Part shown: positions 1-11,801 of the stretch, piece after piece
Numbering within the stretch: position 1 is the stretch's first letter
Layout: every line of letters starts with the position of its first letter
Assembly (NCBI GenBank): GCA_963682055.1
Contig: OY821745.1
Coordinates: 5,277,501-5,341,500 of the forward strand
Length of the DNA stretch: 64,000 nucleotides
Reading direction: 5' to 3'
Source of the DNA: Primula veris
Lineage: Eukaryota; Streptophyta; Magnoliopsida; Ericales; Primulaceae
Program-made: the position numbers and the translations under genes
Notes under the pieces: model-generated
The model's database searches: none
What the model was told of the DNA's origin: nothing
What the model saw: the letters and a program-made list of their open reading frames with translations, nothing else

Positions 1-96
1 TTTGGGGTTATTAGTTATTCGATTTAACCCATTTTTGGTCTACAGATCTACAATGGTTAGTTTGTTGTTTGGCTAGAAAACCTTGTTATAATTGAT

Positions 97-332
97 TACT
101 TTATCCGTTTCCAATTAATTGTCATCTATGAAATTACGTGCAATTTTGATCGGATTATAATATGTATCAAAATTATTGAAATGAAAATTTTCAAAACTAA
201 ATCATATAATTTCATGTTTGAACTATATGATTAACTTTTGAAATTTACATTCCGACAATTTTGATACAAGTTATTGGCCGATCAAAATTACACGTAAATT
301 TATAGTAGACAATTAATTGGGAACGGCGAGTA
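97..332. mobile_element. Stowaway-like MITE, copy A
   Basis: A roughly 235-bp imperfect palindrome. Its outer ends read TATCCGTTTCCAATTAATTG and, inverted, CAATTAATTGGGAACGGCGAG, with TA on each side (97-98 and 331-332). Inner arms carry AATTTTGATCGGATTATAA and its inverted counterpart. The same structure recurs at 4350, 12821, 28440, 30074, 33780 and 63406, with fragments at 5828 and 47801. The TA target site and CTCCCTCCGT-type ends of the best copies fit Stowaway (Tc1/mariner) MITEs. No coding capacity. Confidence 0.8.
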
Positions 333-1006
333 TGATCTATATCTTTGGTATTAATTGGGAAATTTTACTACTTTTCTTGCTATGGTTTGCTTCTTATGTA
401 ATCACTAAACTGGCCGATGGTAAAGTTGTATTTTAGATATTTGACGGGTCTTTTAATCTTATATAATTTCGATGGCTCGGATTTCAATGTGGTATTGAGT
501 TGTTAGTTTGACAGACGGTACAAACCGTTGATGATATTCTTCAGGTTTCATGATATTTGAAACGATGAGTACGATCGGTCTCCATAATAGCAGATTATTT
601 GGTATCAATTTAAATTTTTATAGGTTGACTAGGTTGTGATCCATATTGGAGCAATGTGTAGTGTGATGGATTATGACTGATGTTTTTCAGTGGGTGAATC
701 AGATGAAGGTATTTATTTGAGATCTTCTTCATATTATCTGAAACGATGGGATGGGTTCATTCATATGTTGCAGCCGAGCGACATTTTTGAATTCTATTCC
801 TAGTTTTCTCCTTAACATGGTCATTCAATAGTACCTGAGGCTAGAATGATGGTTCTGAAATTGTATTTTTGTTAGATCGGGAACTCCGCATATTAGGACC
901 TGATTTATGGTTTCTTAATTACTTTTTATTTCTTTTGTCATGTATTTTTTTTTTTTATTGCAGACTCATGAATTCTCTTATATGTTTAGAGGGTTTGATC
1001 CAATGT
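333..1006. other. Intergenic, no gene recognised
   Basis: AT-rich sequence with stop codons in all frames and no recognisable protein similarity, promoter or repeat structure. Confidence 0.6.
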
Positions 1007-1014
1007 ATCCTTAC

Positions 1015-1347
1015 TAGGGCCGGGTCCTGTCCGGTCCGGTTCGCTTTTTGGCAAAACCGAATCCGAGCATATTTTTCGGTTCGATTTTTTTCGATTTCGG
1101 TCTTTTTATTTTTTGGACCGAACCGGACCGGTTTTTTCGGTCAAATTTCGGTTTTTTCGGTTATTTTTCGGTTTTATTTCTGATTTTTCGGTCTTTTTCG
1201 GTTTCGTTCTTTTTCGGTTCGGTTTTACTGAAAACCGAAACCGACCCGAAAAATTTTCGGTTTTTCGGTTTCGGTCTTTTTCGGGTTTTTTCGGTTCGGT
1301 TATCGGTTCGGTTCGGTTCGGTTTTTCCAGTTTTTCATCCCGGCCTA
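1015..1347. mobile_element. Non-autonomous hAT-like element, CGGTT family, perfect 8-bp TSD
   Basis: A 333-bp element composed mainly of CGGTT/CGGTTTTT words. It begins TAGGGCCGGG and ends CCCGGCCTA, an imperfect terminal inverted repeat with one extra G. The 8 bases on each side are identical, ATCCTTAC at 1007-1014 and 1348-1355, which is the target-site duplication size of hAT transposons. Long reading frames across it, very rich in Phe, Arg, Ser and Gly, are by-products of the base composition. A related element lies at 62711-63019 and truncated copies at 62554 and 45933. Confidence 0.85.
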
Positions 1348-1355
1348 ATCCTTAC

Positions 1356-2538
1356 TGTCATCGTTAAAATATATAACTTTACGTCTTAGTTTTGTTGGAA
1401 TTAATCAAGTTTAATTGCTAAATAAGTAATTCAGAAGACTTGGATCAATTTAGCAAGTTTGCACTTGATGGAAGAGTCCGCAGTGTTGTAATATTCTTTT
1501 ATCATTTTTTTTAAACGAAATAGTTAAATGCCCAAACTATTGAAAGAATTGATTTACAATTCAATTATGTTAAACGTCTATTATTTAAGAAAAATTATGT
1601 TAAAGGCGCCAAACATAAAATCTTTTTACGAATTAAAGATATCATGTAAATCAAGAAAGAAGCTAAGTGGGGGCTGGTATAGGATATATAATTTTCTTCA
1701 TATTTTTTAAAAAACCAAACTTTTAGAGGGTAAAATTTTATTTATATTATTAAAATACCGATTTAATTAGTCCCCTCTACTGTTTTTTTAAAATCCATCC
1801 ACCCCTTTGAATTCTGAATCAAATGATAAAAACGTTTTTTTTATAATTAATAACACTCTATTTAGAGAGAACTTATTTTGCATGCGCATGTGATCGAATC
1901 TTGATCGTAAGCATGATATACTAGGCAAACACTTGGACCAACTATATTGCTCAACTATCAATAGAACATTAAAATATTAACATGAAACAATATAAATTTT
2001 AACTTCGTTTTTTTTTTAACTGCATAAATATGTGGATGACTATATGTGGACGTCGTCTATTTAGTTTTTTGTCTCAAATTTATCGTGCATGGGGTAACGA
2101 TCATTTCTTGCCTATACATGAACTCGCCCATACCGACACGTATGTAAACATGATGACAAATAAAAAAAAGATAAAAAAAAATGTACATTAGTACTTAATA
2201 TGCATACATGAAGTGGTGATTCGAAGTCACCTTTGACTTTACGGGAACTAAGTTGCTAATATTTGGACTATGTACGTAGAACATGTCAAGGCATATTAAT
2301 TATCTAGAAACAGCCAAACACAGCCTTATTGACTTGCTCTTTGTGTATCTCTTTATACTCACGTTCCCACCCATGCATCTTATAAATTTATGTGTACAAA
2401 GTTCATATCATCAAGAGTTAAGTGACGCATGAGAATACGTTTTGGAAAATAATCGGTGATCCACATCCACATCATCACCCGGCCAATAACTCATGCATGA
2501 TGTTATATATCTTAATATATATATATATATATATATAT
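1356..2538. other. Intergenic, no gene recognised
   Basis: AT-rich, no supported gene. It ends in a (TA)n run at about 2516-2538 that adjoins the palindromic element at 2541. Confidence 0.6.
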
Positions 2539-2540
2539 GG

Positions 2541-2743
2541 GGAAGGATCTATACACATATAAAAAAACACATTATCTTTACACATCAATTACAACCTTTC
2601 ATTTACTAACTTTTAATGATCAAGATTATGTGTTTATTCTTATTATTATATGAACTAATCTTGACCATTAAAAGTTAGTAAATGAAAGGTTGTGATTGAT
2701 TTGTAAAGATAATGTGTTTTTTTATGTATGTATGAATCATTTC
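2541..2743. mobile_element. Palindromic MITE inside a TA microsatellite
   Basis: The two arms are near-perfect inverted copies of about 85 bases that share AAAAAAACACATTATCTTTA and CCTTTCATTTACTAAC, with a short loop near 2637-2650. (TA)n tracts lie on both sides, so the target duplication, probably TA, cannot be delimited. No coding capacity. A transcript would fold into a long hairpin. Confidence 0.75.
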
Positions 2744-2961
2744 CATATATATATATATATATGACTAGTGTAATAGTATATGTTAAATAAATAGTGGTTT
2801 GGATAATTATTAAATTTATTGGTTAAATAATTAATTAAAGATAAATTAAAGTAGTTAGTATTAGATAATAATTAAAGTCAATGTTAAATTAATACTATCA
2901 CTTATCACGTTGATGGAACGTGAGGAGTCGGAGAGCCTGTTATACGTTCACTCTCTCTGCC

Positions 2962-2970
2962 TATAAAATA
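2962..2970 (+). promoter_or_regulatory. Possible TATA box of an unidentified transcript
   Basis: TATAAAATA follows a CT-rich stretch. About 130 bases downstream an ATG (3098-3100) in good context opens only a very short reading frame. Just after that ATG, GTTAAGT resembles a splice donor, and ATAATATAG near 3360 resembles an acceptor, but no recognisable protein results. This may be the start of a small or non-coding transcript, or chance. Confidence 0.25.
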
Positions 2971-3182
2971 GTAGTAATAATACTATATTCTCATTCATCA
3001 AATAATATACAAAAAAATTTATATAATAGTATTTGTTATTAAAGAAGGGTTAAGAGACAGAAGACTGTATTTTATAAAAGTTTAAGCAACAAAATAAAAT
3101 GGCTCAAGTTAAGTATTCAATCATCTTTGTTCGTATTGTTGTGAAAATCATGAAGTTAACGATCCATGTTTCTTTAAATTAA

Positions 3183-4349
3183 TTTAAAGTTTTAGAGAAT
3201 ATGTCTTACAATATATCCACAGAGACGAACAGTGACGGAAACATGATTTAAATATGTATAAGACTGAATTGCATGTTTATATATTTTTTAATTATGAAAT
3301 GTGCTGAAAATATATAATCGTCAACTTATCAATAAAATATGTTTTTTTTTCATAATATAGGAGTCGATGATTTATCACCTTTTAGCTCCTAACTGGTTCT
3401 TCACCTGATGACGAAATCAGAGGGTACAAGTAAAGAATATAGATCGAATTTTCATGGAAAACATTGTTCACTTTGTTAAGTATATAGTAACCAAATTACA
3501 AATATCTTACCAGAACTGTAAAACAGATTGTAACGTAAGTCATTTTATATTTATACTAGTAATCGTGACTCATGCGTTGCATGTGTAACACGCAGTGTAA
3601 TTAAAATATATAAAATAAGTGTAGTTATGATACAAATATATGGATAATACATACAAAAAAATAGTATAAGATAATAAGATTTAAAATAATGTTTGGTTGT
3701 TAAAGAGCAATAGATAGAGTTATTAGTAATTACATTTTATATTTTTTTATGTGAGTATGGTATTATTGTAATTAATAAAAAAAAATATAGGTATTTTCGA
3801 AAAAAAATTGCTAAATTGGATAGACTCATTTGATTTGAGCTTTCTTATTATAATAGAATGATATATATATTTGTAAAATAGATAGAAAATCCTTTGAGAG
3901 GATATGCATCTCTTAACCAAATGACATATTTTCCTTAATTTGAGGGTACATTTGGTTGAAAAAAATAGTTTGGCATCAATTGTTCCAACATACCCTAAAA
4001 TTAACGTTTGCCTAAAACTTATTGAGGTTAGCCTAAGACCTTCCTTGTAGAATAAGAATGTATAAGTTTTATATGGGTGAATATAATAGTATTAAATTAT
4101 CATTTGGCTCATAATTAAGTTGTTGGAAAATCATTATGAATGAAAAAACATAATAAATAAATAAACATAAATAGTGTATGGTTATGGTAAGTAAATTGAT
4201 AATAAAACTGGAAATTTGTGTAAAGTTAAACAGTTTCAGGTAAAAGTTTATTAATCACCCGAAATTTTAAAAAATGCTTAAGGTAGTTGATACGTATGGT
4301 TACTCTAGCATGACGGGATAATTTTATCTAAAGGTTAATAATTGTTGCA
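3183..4349. other. Intergenic, no gene recognised
   Basis: AT-rich and stop-rich; no repeat boundary that I could define. Confidence 0.55.
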
Positions 4350-4585
4350 CTTCCTTCGTTTCAAATTGTTAGTCTATCATAAAACTACGTGTAACTTTGA
4401 TCGGTAAAAAACTCATACGTAAAATGTCGAAACAAAAAATTTTAAAAGTTAATTATAAAATTTAGATGTTAAACTATGTGATTATTTTTTTAAAATTTTA
4501 ATTTCGATAATTTAAAAAATAGTTTTTAATCTATCAAAGTTGCACGTAATTTTATGATAGACTAACAATTTGGAACCGAGTTGAG
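4350..4585. mobile_element. Stowaway-like MITE, degenerate copy B
   Basis: It has the CTTCGTTTCAAATTGTTAGT end, internal ACTACGTGTAACTTTGATCGG, the inverted TCTATCAAAGTTGCACGTA, and closing ACAATTTGGAACCGAG. Same architecture as the copies at 12821 and 63406, but more diverged. Confidence 0.65.
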
Positions 4586-4912
4586 AACTAATGGCATAAT
4601 TTTCAACTTTTTTGTAATTTGAAGTACATGTTTAAAATTTATATGCAATTTGTAATTAAATGTGAATATAATTGCTCTTATCTACCCATGTATCATATCA
4701 AGCCGCATATTCATGAAGCATTCAATAGTTTGTTATCTTATCGAAGACTTTTCAGAAGCTGACGAGACTCAGAGATCAAAGAGCTGACCTTGTCAAATGC
4801 AAATTGTTTATTTGGACCACAGTGGTCTGTATAATAAAAATTCAGATAACAAGGGGTATATTTTTTTAAAAATATTGGTAAACTTAACAACAATATCAAT
4901 CGATTATGTTGT

Positions 4913-4957
4913 AAAACTGTTGATAAATTTAGATGCACTCAATTTATCAACAGTTTT
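4913..4957. repeat. 17-bp perfect hairpin
   Basis: AAAACTGTTGATAAATT (4913-4929) and its exact inverse (4941-4957) surround an 11-base loop. The arm resembles the CTGTTGCTAAATTTAG word of the hairpin at 56592, so both may be relics of one transposon family. Confidence 0.5.
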
Positions 4958-5328
4958 CAAAAGGTACATTTTTTTTATCTGAACTTTTTCTTGTAGACGT
5001 GAATATTAATATTTGTTGAAGTTTTCATTAATAACAGACTGTTAATCTTTTACAGTATTAAACAACTAAACTACTAAATAATAAATCTGTTTCAAAATTA
5101 CATTTAAAAATAAGATCTTCAAATTTATCAGTACAACGTCCATTAATTCTTCATGACTTAGATACTCTTGTATTGGTTAATTACAAATTTAAAGATATAA
5201 AAATGTGTAAGCTAAGTTGTCATTTTCGAGTATGACCCATACAGTGAAACGGATGATCATTTATGCAAGTGTTCATATGTATGACAGCTAAAAATTATTG
5301 TTACTATTTTATTTCACGAATAATTTGT

Positions 5329-5520
5329 CTACTATAAAAAAAAAATACTCAAATAGCGACAGGATTAGTGACGCTATTTTTTGTTACGAGCTTATTAGCG
5401 GCGGTTTTTATGACGGTTTTGTGACAGTTTAGTCAATTTGTGACGGATTTGTGACAGTTTAATCAATTTTCGACAGACTTATGACAGTTTTTGACTCTCA
5501 CTAAATCAAACATTATTTTA
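5329..5520. mobile_element. CACTA-like terminal/subterminal repeat, copy 1
   Basis: It begins CTACTATAAAAAAAAAATAC and continues with repeated GTGACGG/GTGACAG words separated by TTTAGTCAATTT-type spacers. Copy 2 at 6280 keeps the same order (ACAGGATTAGTGACG, TTGTTACGA, CTTATTAGC). A CACTA-type 5' end with short subterminal repeats fits En/Spm elements, but no transposase or opposite end is visible. Confidence 0.45.
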
Positions 5521-5827
5521 TAGGTTTAACCAAATTACTTACTCCATTGAAATAGAAGCAGTTACGTTACGGAAAACAGTGCTAGCTTTCCTATATATAT
5601 ATATATATAAAAGTGGTGTCAAAGAAGTAAATTGGTGGGTTACCTTCTTCGGCAAGACTGATGATTCGAGTAAAATTAATGACTAACTTTAGAATATTAA
5701 GTCAATAGAGTAGGAACACTGACTTATTAAGAAGTTTGCAGTGCCCAACAGACACTTAATCAGATATATATAAGGAAAAATACTGACAGTTCACGGAATT
5801 ATTGACTTATAAGTACATTAAAAACAT

Positions 5828-5940
5828 ACCCTCTCTTCGTGCCTATTTAATTATTCGTTACGAAACTACGTGCAACTATACCGGTTAAAAACTTATATCA
5901 AAATTATCGAAATGAAATTGATCAAAAACTGCATAAATAA
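5828..5940. mobile_element. Half copy of the Stowaway-like MITE
   Basis: It shows the left end (CTCTTCGTGCCTATTTAATTA) and the internal ACGAAACTACGTGCAACTATACCGG and ATCAAAATTATCGAAATGAA, then stops before the inverted half. This is a truncated or rearranged copy. Confidence 0.55.
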
Positions 5941-6188
5941 TTAAGTACCAAGGAAGAGAGAAGATGGTTTTAACGCTAAAGTGTGGGGAGGAAAATGGAT
6001 GTGGGGATGGAAGTGTTGTGATAGGTGAGGTGGGCAATGCTGATATGTGTGTGTGGGGTGTGGCTGGGATAGATTAATTTTATCTATGGTTTTGTATTAT
6101 CTTTTGTAAACAAATAATTCAATTAAAATAGTTTTATTTTCATGTATAGTAGTCTTTTTGTAAGTTTTAATTAATTATTCCATGCAGT

Positions 6189-6222
<34 letters not shown>

Positions 6223-6279
6223 GTTTTATTTGTATACATTTACAATATTTTTCATAAAAATAGTGGTAAAACTGTTTAA

Positions 6280-6450
6280 GTAACGCTATAAAAAAATAAT
6301 CAAATAATTACAGGATTAGTGACGGTACTATTTGTTACGAACTTATTAGCAACGGTTTTTGTGACAGTTTAGTCAATTTATGACAGATTTATAATAATTT
6401 TTTAAATTAGTAACAGATTTTTAACAGATTTTAACTCTCATTTTAGTGCA
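6280..6450. mobile_element. CACTA-like terminal/subterminal repeat, copy 2
   Basis: Direct-orientation relative of 5329-5520, sharing ACAGGATTAGTGACGG, TTACGAACTTATTAGCAACGG and TGTGACAGTTTAGTCAATTT. The two are about 950 bases apart. A (TA)n run at about 6189-6222 lies just upstream. Confidence 0.45.
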
Positions 6451-8780
6451 ATTATATACTATTTAGCAGTCACATCTGGCTTGGCTCAGGATTGCAACAA
6501 GCTAGTGCATACGCTAGCTATATTTAGTTTCATTCATCATGGCTAGATATAAATGGCTAAGAATTAGCAAACCCATATCGCCTCCCAATTTCTGGTAAAA
6601 TACATACATTATTTCAGGAAATCCTCTCGTATATTTTTAGTTTAAACTTAATATTTAATTTTCTACCTATTGGTTGTTTTAGTATTTATTGACGGTTTAT
6701 TTTTAGCTATTTTCTTTCCTTTTTTTTTTCCCTTTAGTTGCTTTATTTTACTAGAAAGCATAAGTTATTATGCAAGATGTTAGTGGGTAGCTCAATTTAA
6801 TAAAATATTTGTTGCGTTAAATTTGAATAGTATTTTGGCTAGTCTGGTATAAGTGTTTTTAGCATATCAAGTTTATTAAGTGTAGCCGTGTAGGTTTAGT
6901 TTATAAGTGAACATATAAATATGTTTTAGAGAAAATGATGAATTAGCACATACTTCATATACTTATTTAAAGAAACTTTGGATATAAAACTTTATTATTA
7001 ATACATTTAAACTAGTTTATATTTGACCAAATTAAAACATCTTTATTTATGATAATTTTCCCAACATTCATTTTTAGGGAAATGTTGAAAAGTTGGATAT
7101 AATTTTCCATAATTGAAAAGTTGTATTTTTTGATAATTTTCCCTACATTCATTTTAATACTTTATTTCTTATGTTACACACACCTCACTAATTTTTATTA
7201 CAATTTATCATTCTCAATATATATTTTTCTTTAAAAATTCTCTCCCTGCTTATTGGATATTATTTTAGTATTTTCTATTCTTCTATTGTCATTCTATTCG
7301 CGTACACATTTTTCTCTCAATGGTAGCCGGAGAAGTAATAAAGTTAATGAGCCAGACAATTTAACACCAATTTCTTGTCCGACTTATTAAAAAAAATATT
7401 TTTTTTATGTAAAGAAGTCTATGCAAACTACATATATATTAACATTTTATTTAATTCATAATAGTATTTGCACTGTTGCACGTGTCAATAAAATTGTTGT
7501 GTGAAATGAGTGCTTTCATTATTATAATCATAATTAGTTTATACATTTTTTTCATTCCTTCCTCTTATCAATTCACTCAATTGACACAACATTTTGCAGA
7601 ATATGTGAAAACTTTTGATGTAAAAGAAACAAACAAATGGAGATATGCAAATTGTCTTTAATTTTTTTCATGTTTTATGATAAGTCGGGTATGGAGCCTG
7701 GCTTGATTGTTGTGTTCTTTCGCTCTATCTCGATCTCGGTCTCTTTCTATCTTAGAGTGCTTCTAATTTATTAGGTAAGGCAAATCCTCAAATTTAGGAG
7801 ATCTAGAGAAATTGAACAAAATGAATGTTTAATGGAACATACAATGGTAATTCCCCCCTATCTACAAGGTTAATACCAACAATGAAAAATTACCATTATA
7901 TGTTGGGTAAATATTACTAACCGGATATAGAAGCTCATTATAGATATATATAATTAACTATATAAGTAGTGAAGACAAGAAATGGGGGTGTAACTAAATG
8001 TGAACTAACTGACCATGTATCGAACAAATTGGCCCACTAAATTATTTGATGAATGTATACTCCTATATTAAAAGACCAGTCTTATTTTAGGTTAGTCTAA
8101 AAAAGTTGTCAATTTCTTAAAATATTAACTATATTGTAATATTTCTCTCCAATTAAGATGAATATCCAGTACTACAGTAGATATGCCTGGACAATTTCAA
8201 CGTGTTTTGTGTAATGTTAAAAGTACATTATACGTAATGTTTAGTCTGAAAGCAAACTTATCGGCTATTAACTGCTAATACTATATACTTTCTCAGTTTC
8301 TCTTGAGTACTATAATTACAATAATGCTAATGAGTTATATAGAACAACACACATGTTATCAATGTAAATTTAGAATTTTATGTTCATCTTGAAATTTAAG
8401 AGTCTGCTATTCGGTTATATATTTAATTTTAGAGTAGTCTCAAATAGGGTTCTATAATATTAAATTTGAGTTTTTATTTTGTTGAATCGTCAAATAAAAT
8501 ATATTAAAATCATTAAAAAAATTAAATATATTTAATTAATATTTAAGTTTAGGGTAGTGTAAATTATGATTTCATAAATATTTTATTTTTATTTTTATTT
8601 TTGTTTTGTTTGAGATGTAAAAAGAATTATAGAAATTAAATAAAAGATTGTGTGAGAATTAGTTTGATTGAGACATTATGGCTTCATAAAGTTACTGTTA
8701 TAATTACATCTATATATCAATATGGCTAATCATGCACTAGTAGCACATACTCCTTAATTATACATAAGTAGTGTAGCTTC
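6451..8780. other. Intergenic upstream of the MYB gene, no gene recognised
   Basis: AT-rich, stop-rich DNA. A 61-codon open frame at 7476 has no recognisable features and is treated as chance. Distal promoter elements of the MYB gene may lie here, but none can be named with confidence. Confidence 0.55.
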
Positions 8781-8830
8781 ATGAAAGAAGTTTAGGTATG
8801 TACCAAAAAACAAATGAAAGAAGTTTAGGT
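8781..8830. repeat. A-rich micro-insertion with 17-bp duplication, MYB promoter
   Basis: ATGAAAGAAGTTTAGGT occurs exactly at 8781-8797 and 8814-8830. The 16 bases between (8798-8813) read ATGTACCAAAAAACAA. Repeat, A-rich tail, repeat is the form expected of a very short retroposed insertion. It lies about 325 bases upstream of the MYB start codon. Confidence 0.6.
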
Positions 8831-8935
8831 TAATTATGTTTTTATAATAAAGCCCACATTTCACGCCTTAAATGCCACGCGGTTTTGTGTAGCAAGGGTG
8901 GCACAATTTCTCATTCTGATCACTCTCTCTATCTG

Positions 8936-8993
8936 TTGACTTTTTTCTCAAGCAAAACAAATGAGTAAATGATCGTTGCTGTCCCATTTGACC
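8936..8993 (+). promoter_or_regulatory. Two W-box cores in the MYB promoter
   Basis: TTGACT at 8936-8941 and TTGACC at 8988-8993 match the TTGAC[C/T] core bound by WRKY factors, 77-134 bases upstream of the TATA box. WRKY control would suit a stress-responsive subgroup-1 MYB, but cores this short also occur by chance. Confidence 0.4.
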
Positions 8994-9069
8994 TCTTTAG
9001 TTTTTTTTTTTGTATTATTAGCCTTTTACCTTTAGGTCATCTTAAACAAAAATTTCCAAATTTTCTCTC

Positions 9070-9078
9070 TATATATAA
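9070..9078 (+). promoter_or_regulatory. TATA box of the MYB gene
   Basis: TATATATAA directly after a CT-rich stretch, 76 bases upstream of the ATG. This predicts a 5' UTR of about 45 bases ending in AAAGAGAGAGAAAATAAAGAT before the ATG. Confidence 0.65.
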
Positions 9079-9153
9079 CACAACCCCAACCCTTGGACTT
9101 ATGTCTTAACCTTTAACCTAGAAATAAAATATAAAGAGAGAGAAAATAAAGAT

Positions 9154-11801
9154 ATGGTTAGACCTCCTTGTTGTGATAAAGTAATAGTGAAAAAAGGTCC
9201 ATGGACTCCTGAAGAGGATATAATCTTGGTTACTTACATACAAGAACATGGGGCTGCAAATTGGAGAGCTGTTCCTGCTAATACTGGTAGTTTTATTATT
9301 TTAAATCTTTTTTATTATATTTTTAGTTTTGGTTTGTGGCTTTGGGGTTGGTTTGAGTTAGTTCAAGCATTAAATAGGTCTATTTATTTCCACTAGAAAA
9401 AAGAGGTGAATTTATTGTAGTCTAGTTCCGGTAAAATAATTGAGAGCCTCCCAATTCAAAGTAGATCTGCAAAGAGGAAACTGCTTCTATGATAAGAAAA
9501 AAAAAAAAAAAAAGGTCATTTAATACCTTCTCTAGTGATCAAAATTATTGTTGAAACAAGATTCCATCCAAAAACTTTTGTGTCCAATTTTTTATTTTCA
9601 GGTTATATTATATAGTAAAACTTTTCATATATCAAAATTGTTCAAGATCTATTTTACTTATTTAACAAAATATAAAATCTTTCTTGTTTTTAATGTAAGT
9701 TTTCTCTCCAAAACAAATTTCTAAATCCAATCAAAAGAAGGGTACAGTAGAAACTAGTCAGTTAACTTTTTTTTTTATTATTTACTTTAAAATTTAAATT
9801 TTAATTTGTTGATATTTATTGGGATTTAGGGTTGCAAAGGTGCAGCAAGAGCTGTAGGCTTAGGTGGACTAATTATCTCCGGCCAGGAATTAAACGTGGC
9901 AATTTCAATGAGCAAGAAGAGAAAATGATCATCCATCTCCAAGCTCTTCTAGGCAACAGGTTAATCTCAATTTTATTTGGCTCATATTTTACTTATTCTT
10001 GAGTTTATCAGTTGAATTTCGATGACATACACATAAATTATTCTTGAGTTTTATCATTTGAATCCCCATGTCATGCACAGTCAAGAGTGATTGACCACCA
10101 ACATGGTTATTTAATATTCTTGTTTATTATTTAATTAATACAAAAAAAAATGATTGCGTGAAGGAATTTTTTTTATGCATTACAAGTAAGTAATAGAAAA
10201 TTAAAAACAAGATCTAATCATCTAGCAGCAGTTGAGATAATTTAGTAAGATGTTTTTTGAACTGTTGTCTATTGGAGTAACATTAATGGATATTTATATT
10301 CCAATTTTTCGGGCCATACAAGAAAATTAACCAAGTTCTTGGAAATCACAAAGTAAAATTTAGTCTAATTTGAAGTTTTACGCGGATCAAGAAAGCATAA
10401 CAAGTATGACAACTTAAAAAATTATTGGTATCTGTTTATAGTTTTTCTGATGTATTTATCATCAATAATTTTTTTTCCTTTTTGTAATGATATAATTACA
10501 TACTATTAAATGAAATTGTTTGAGTAAACCAACCATTTAATTTAATCTATTAAGAAAAGTGGACTATCTAAAAGAACTTTCAATAATTGAAATATTGATT
10601 GTTATTTGCGAATTAAGGGAGTGTTGCATATAATTTTGTGTGTTATGGCATGCTACAAATTAGTAATACATCACACTTTCACACGGTTTGAGGAAAGGTG
10701 ATCAAAAGATAGTATGGTAAAAAAAAAAAAATTAGTGTAAGTGGCTTGATACATAATAATTTTGTTTTGATCTCACGATATGAGAGTGGTCCGGAGCGTA
10801 ATTAAAAATGAACCCATCATTACTCTGCTTGGACCATTATGTTATGATAAAATCCCTATCCTAACTTTGTAAGTAGTCAAAGAGATTTATTGTTAGCTAT
10901 TTAACAAGATATGAAAAGCAACCTTTGTGAGTGAGAATCTTAAACCTCTTCACTACACCGAATTCAGGTTAACCAATGCCTTGGTAATACTTTAAGCAAT
11001 ACCATTGAAAGAAAATAAGATATATGCGTGCGTTTTGTTTATTCGAAAACTCAGTCGTTTTCGTCTCTTGGAAAATGTTAATTTTCTCTAACTTTACATA
11101 TCGTATTTGGATGCAGATGGGCTGCGATTGCTTCATACTTACCCCAAAGGACAGACAATGATATCAAGAACTATTGGAACACCCATCTCAAGAAGAAGCT
11201 CAAGAAGCTTAATGGCATTGAGGATGACAATTCCGATGAAACAACATCTTCTCACACCAACACCTCCAAGGGTCAGTGGGAAAAGAGGCTCCAAACAAAT
11301 ATCCACATGGCTAAACAAGCACTTTGCGAGGCCTTGTCTATTGACAAATCGAGCAGCTTCAATGAGATAAAACCGCTCACTAAGATTGACTACCAAGCAC
11401 AGTTGCCACCTTCTATGTATGCATCCAGTACGGAGAATATAGCTAGGCTACTCCCCAAATGGATGAATGGATCTCCCAAGTCATCGCAAAATAGCTCTCA
11501 AGCTAGCACTTCTCAATTTTCCTTTGAGAAACCTAGTGAAACATTTGAGAACATTTTCAGTTTCACCTCTTCAAACTCGGATGTGTCTCAATCGCTCTCG
11601 GTCAATGATCATAACACAAGCACTTTAACACCTCAGAGCAATACCTTGTTCCAAGATGATGAAATCAAGATGGTTTCAAATCGAAGTGATGGTAATCAAG
11701 TCCCCTTCACCATGCTAGAGAAATGGTTGTTTGATGATACTGGTGTGATTCAAGGACAAGGGGAGTTAATGGGAATGCCTTTCTCTAGTGACTTGTTTTA
11801 A
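9154..11801 (+). CDS. R2R3-MYB transcription factor, subgroup 1 (MYB94/MYB96-like)
   Basis: Three exons, 9154-9286, 9830-9959 and 11117-11801, encode 315 residues; both introns are GT-AG (543 and 1157 bases). The R2 repeat (about residues 14-62) has W17, W37 and W57. R3 (about 67-113) has F70, W89 and W108, the usual F-for-first-W change. The start MVRPPCCDK, the R2-R3 linker and the intron positions, phases 1 and 2, are typical of plant R2R3-MYBs. After the DNA-binding domain come the subgroup-1 motifs [17 protein letters not shown] (about 141-157), [13 protein letters not shown] (192-204) and a C-terminal EKWLFDD (about 289-295). Relatives MYB30/60/94/96 act in the nucleus on very-long-chain lipid and wax genes, drought and defence. 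Gene neighbourhood favours the MYB94/96 branch, which activates cuticular wax synthesis; the exact orthologue is inferred. W-box cores and a TATA box lie upstream. Confidence 0.95.

Noticed and set aside
869..1389. Three overlapping open frames rich in Phe, Arg, Ser and Gly
   Set aside because: They are translations of CGGTT repeats in the hAT-like element at 1015-1347; a frame shift gives the same composition, as expected of repeats and not of protein.
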